Part shown: piece after piece, positions 13,759 to 15,626 of the stretch | Layout of the letters: each line of letters starts with the position of its first letter | Position numbering within the stretch: position 1 is the stretch's first letter | Assembly: GCA_004555765.1 (NCBI GenBank) | Contig: SFHG01000038.1 | Span: 1 to 15,626, forward strand | Length of the DNA: 15,626 nt | Direction: 5' to 3' | From: Bacteroidales bacterium | GTDB lineage: Bacteria; Bacteroidota; Bacteroidia; Bacteroidales; Porphyromonadaceae | The notes under the pieces: generated by a model | What the model was told of the DNA's origin: nothing | Database searches by the model: none | Seen by the model: only the letters and a program-made list of their open reading frames with translations | Program-made: the position numbers and the translations under genes

Positions 13759-15009
13759 ATGAACTTTCAATCTACCAAAAGGAGTGCCAAAGGTCATAAA
13801 GGGTGCCTTACGGCACTCCTATTGTTTGTCTTGGTTGTGGCAACGGTGCTCGCCGTCAATTGGGACACTTGGTTCGGTGATCTGCCTGAGGAGCATTTTG
13901 TCCTCTCTGCCCAACCGGAGCGTGTCTACCTTTTACCGGGAGAGGACGGCGTGACCGAGCGCACGATTACGTGGGTGTCCGGAGACAGCATCGGGCTGAG
14001 TCTGGAGGTACAAGGAGCGAAGCACGGTCAGTTTTTCCACCGGACTCCAAAGGTCACAAAAGTGGCGACCGGAGGCGGAGTGACTTACGTGTACGGCACA
14101 AGGCTTTCCGGACTTAGTGAGGACGAAATCTTCACATACCGAATCAAAGACGCTTCGAGGACGACCCTTTTTGAATCCTCGTTCGTCGTACGGTCAAAAG
14201 AGGCTCAGGCTCTGCGTTTCGCCTACATCGGTGACATACAGGATCGGGAACCGACCGGGACGGACGACTTCATTCGGGAAGTCGCCGAAGTGATCCCCGA
14301 AGCAGATGCCTGGCTCTTTGGGGGCGATCAGATAGAGAGACCCCATAATAAGTTTTGGTCGCTCTTCTACCGGGATGTCTCTTCGGTTGCAGGGAAGATT
14401 CCTTTTATCCCCGCAGCCGGGAATCACGAGTACCGGATGGGACTCAATTTCGATCTCGATGACCGGTGGCCTTTTATCTTCGAGATGCCGGATAACGGTC
14501 CCCGAACTCCGGAAGACGCCTCTTACTTCGTAGACTATCCTTTCGCACGTATTATCGTCCTCGACACGAACGTCTACGCGTGGTTCTTTCCCCGGATGAA
14601 CGATTGGCTTAGGACGGTACTCTCGGAGCGGAAAGACGACCCTTTTCTCATCGTGATGGGACACCACCCCGTCTTCTCGGTTCGGAAGTGGCGTAATAAT
14701 TATACCGTGGACTACGCCCTTCAGCCTCTGATGGAGGAGATGGGCGTGGACCTCTATCTTTCGGGGCACGACCACGCCTATTCCCGCAACGAACTCGGGG
14801 GTGTGGTTCACATTGTGAGCAGTTCATCGGATAAGACGTATCCGGTAGGCGATCCTTCCAAGCACCGTGTTTCGCGTAGCGGAGAGCGGTATTTCGTCGG
14901 TCTGGAAGTCAAGCGCGACACACTTGCCCTGCGCTCTTTCGTCCAAGGCGATGCCCTACCCTTCGACTCCATTTTCATCACTCATAAAGACAGACACACT
15001 AATCTATGA
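13759..15009 (+). CDS. Membrane-anchored calcineurin-like (purple acid phosphatase-type) metallophosphoesterase
   Basis: 416 aa. A hydrophobic segment at about 16-34 (CLTALLLFVLVVATVLAVN) after a basic start acts as an anchor or uncleaved signal, placing the enzyme outside the cytoplasm. Residues about 45-145 look like the beta-sandwich that precedes purple-acid-phosphatase catalytic domains (RTITWVSGDS...YRIKD). The catalytic domain carries the two-metal motifs in order: GDIQ (Asp159), GGDQIE (Asp190), GNHE (Asn222-His223), GHHPVF (His302) and GHDHAYSR (His337, His339). It should hydrolyse phosphomonoesters or diesters; the substrate is unknown. It begins 3 nt after cysS and its TGA overlaps the next ATG (ATGA, 15006-15009), so the last two genes are tightly coupled and may be read from the cysS transcript. 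Confidence 0.88.
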   Translation: MNFQSTKRSAKGHKGCLTALLLFVLVVATVLAVNWDTWFGDLPEEHFVLSAQPERVYLLPGEDGVTERTITWVSGDSIGLSLEVQGAKHGQFFHRTPKVTKVATGGGVTYVYGTRLSGLSEDEIFTYRIKDASRTTLFESSFVVRSKEAQALRFAYIGDIQDREPTGTDDFIREVAEVIPEADAWLFGGDQIERPHNKFWSLFYRDVSSVAGKIPFIPAAGNHEYRMGLNFDLDDRWPFIFEMPDNGPRTPEDASYFVDYPFARIIVLDTNVYAWFFPRMNDWLRTVLSERKDDPFLIVMGHHPVFSVRKWRNNYTVDYALQPLMEEMGVDLYLSGHDHAYSRNELGGVVHIVSSSSDKTYPVGDPSKHRVSRSGERYFVGLEVKRDTLALRSFVQGDALPFDSIFITHKDRHTNL

Positions 15010-15626
15010 ATCTCTTTCATCTCAAAAGGACACTTTCGGCTCTCCTTGGTTGTGCCCTTCTCCTCGGATGTCAGCCAGAAGGAACCAAAAGTACAGAGGG
15101 TACGAGCACTTCCGATGACGCAGCAGCCACGATCTCCGTCCTCACCTTCAACGTTCGCTACGACAATCCCGATGACGGAGCCAATGTCTGGAAGAACCGG
15201 CAGCCCAAAGTCAACGCTTTCCTCGACAGCATAGCACCGGACGTGATCGGGGCTCAAGAAGTGCTGCACAACCAGCTCGAAGATCTCCTCGGTGCACACC
15301 CCGACTACGATTTCTACGGCGTAGGGCGTGAAGATGGTCTCGATAAAGGCGAGTACCAGCCGCTACTGTGGAAGAAAGACCGCTTCGAAGTCGTCGACAA
15401 AGGACACTTCTGGCTCTCCGAGACACCGGATAAGCCCTCTATGGGCTGGGATGCCGCCTGCAAAAGGACGACCGTTTGGGCGATATTGAAAGAAAAGACG
15501 ACCGGAAGGGAACTGCTCTTCATGAACACCCATCTCGACCACATGGGACAAATGGCTCGCGCCAACAGTGTCCGGATGATCAAAGAGAGGGCTTTGGAGC
15601 TTGCGGGAGACCGGGAAATCGTCCTC
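15006..15626 (+). CDS. Endonuclease/exonuclease/phosphatase family lipoprotein (partial, runs off the window end)
   Basis: 207 codons are visible and the frame is open at the window end. MNLFHLKRTLSALLGCALLLGC is a lipoprotein signal with lipobox LLGC and lipidated Cys22, followed by a Ser/Thr/Glu linker. The EEP fold then starts: LTFNVRYDNPDD (Asn49), PDVIGAQEV with metal-binding Glu85, YGVGREDG...GEYQPLLWKK, FWLSETPD, WDAACKRTTVWA, and FMNTHLDHMGQMAR (Asn174, His176, Asp178). The family includes nucleases, inositol-phosphate phosphatases and sphingomyelinase-like enzymes. The Bacteroidota surface or periplasmic forms with this pattern are mostly of unknown substrate. The ATG overlaps the stop of the phosphoesterase gene by 4 nt, suggesting that the two secreted phosphoesterases are made together. 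Confidence 0.9.
   Translation, partial: MNLFHLKRTLSALLGCALLLGCQPEGTKSTEGTSTSDDAAATISVLTFNVRYDNPDDGANVWKNRQPKVNAFLDSIAPDVIGAQEVLHNQLEDLLGAHPDYDFYGVGREDGLDKGEYQPLLWKKDRFEVVDKGHFWLSETPDKPSMGWDAACKRTTVWAILKEKTTGRELLFMNTHLDHMGQMARANSVRMIKERALELAGDREIVL

Overview
The window looks like chromosomal DNA of a Bacteroidota species, most likely a Porphyromonas or close relative. The support is: an OmpA-family porin resembling the P. gingivalis Pgm6/7 type; the Bacteroidales gene order pdxJ-exbB-exbD-tonB; a DUF5106-type thioredoxin-like lipoprotein; two promoters matching the Bacteroidota form TTTG-N19/20-TAnnTTTG; start codons without good Shine-Dalgarno sites; and strong use of C-ending codons. No tRNA, rRNA, insertion sequence, prophage or true CRISPR array was seen. 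Species assignment is inference.

Layout. Positions 1-61 hold the end of an unidentified gene. 110-1993 is a carboxyltransferase-type protein of the oxaloacetate decarboxylase alpha / pyruvate carboxylase B class whose C-terminal biotinyl-like domain lacks the biotin lysine. It converges on miaB (2320-3663, minus), the only minus-strand gene. A clear promoter at 3699-3730 drives a small membrane protein of unknown function (3754-4224), followed by an acetyl-CoA hydrolase/transferase family CoA-transferase (4253-5749). Together with the first gene this points to the succinate/propionate/acetate branch of fermentation. Next come a thioredoxin-like lipoprotein (5963-6889) and an OmpA-like major outer-membrane protein with its own promoter and terminator (7090-8268). 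After a 504-bp gene-free stretch comes the pdxJ-exbB-exbD-tonB cluster (8773-11489): vitamin B6 synthesis plus the inner-membrane energising complex for TonB-dependent transport. A DJ-1/PfpI protein follows (11515-12102). The last group is cysS (12262-13755), a membrane-anchored calcineurin-like phosphoesterase (13759-15009) and an endonuclease/exonuclease/phosphatase-family lipoprotein cut by the window end (15006 onwards), packed with a 3-nt gap and a 4-nt overlap.

The most unusual signal is not a gene. Four intergenic stretches (about 2012-2111, 5814-5913, 8421-8560, 12111-12207) each carry several copies of a quasi-palindromic 10-bp core, near GGTNYGTAYC, set on a 23-bp grid. In each stretch one slot holds the core in the opposite orientation. 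In three of the four the inverted slot runs into a T-rich tract, so that a hairpin terminator is built from the repeat itself. All four lie downstream of a plus-strand gene. This resembles a REP/BIME-like or protein-binding repeat family that I do not recognise. Its function is unknown.
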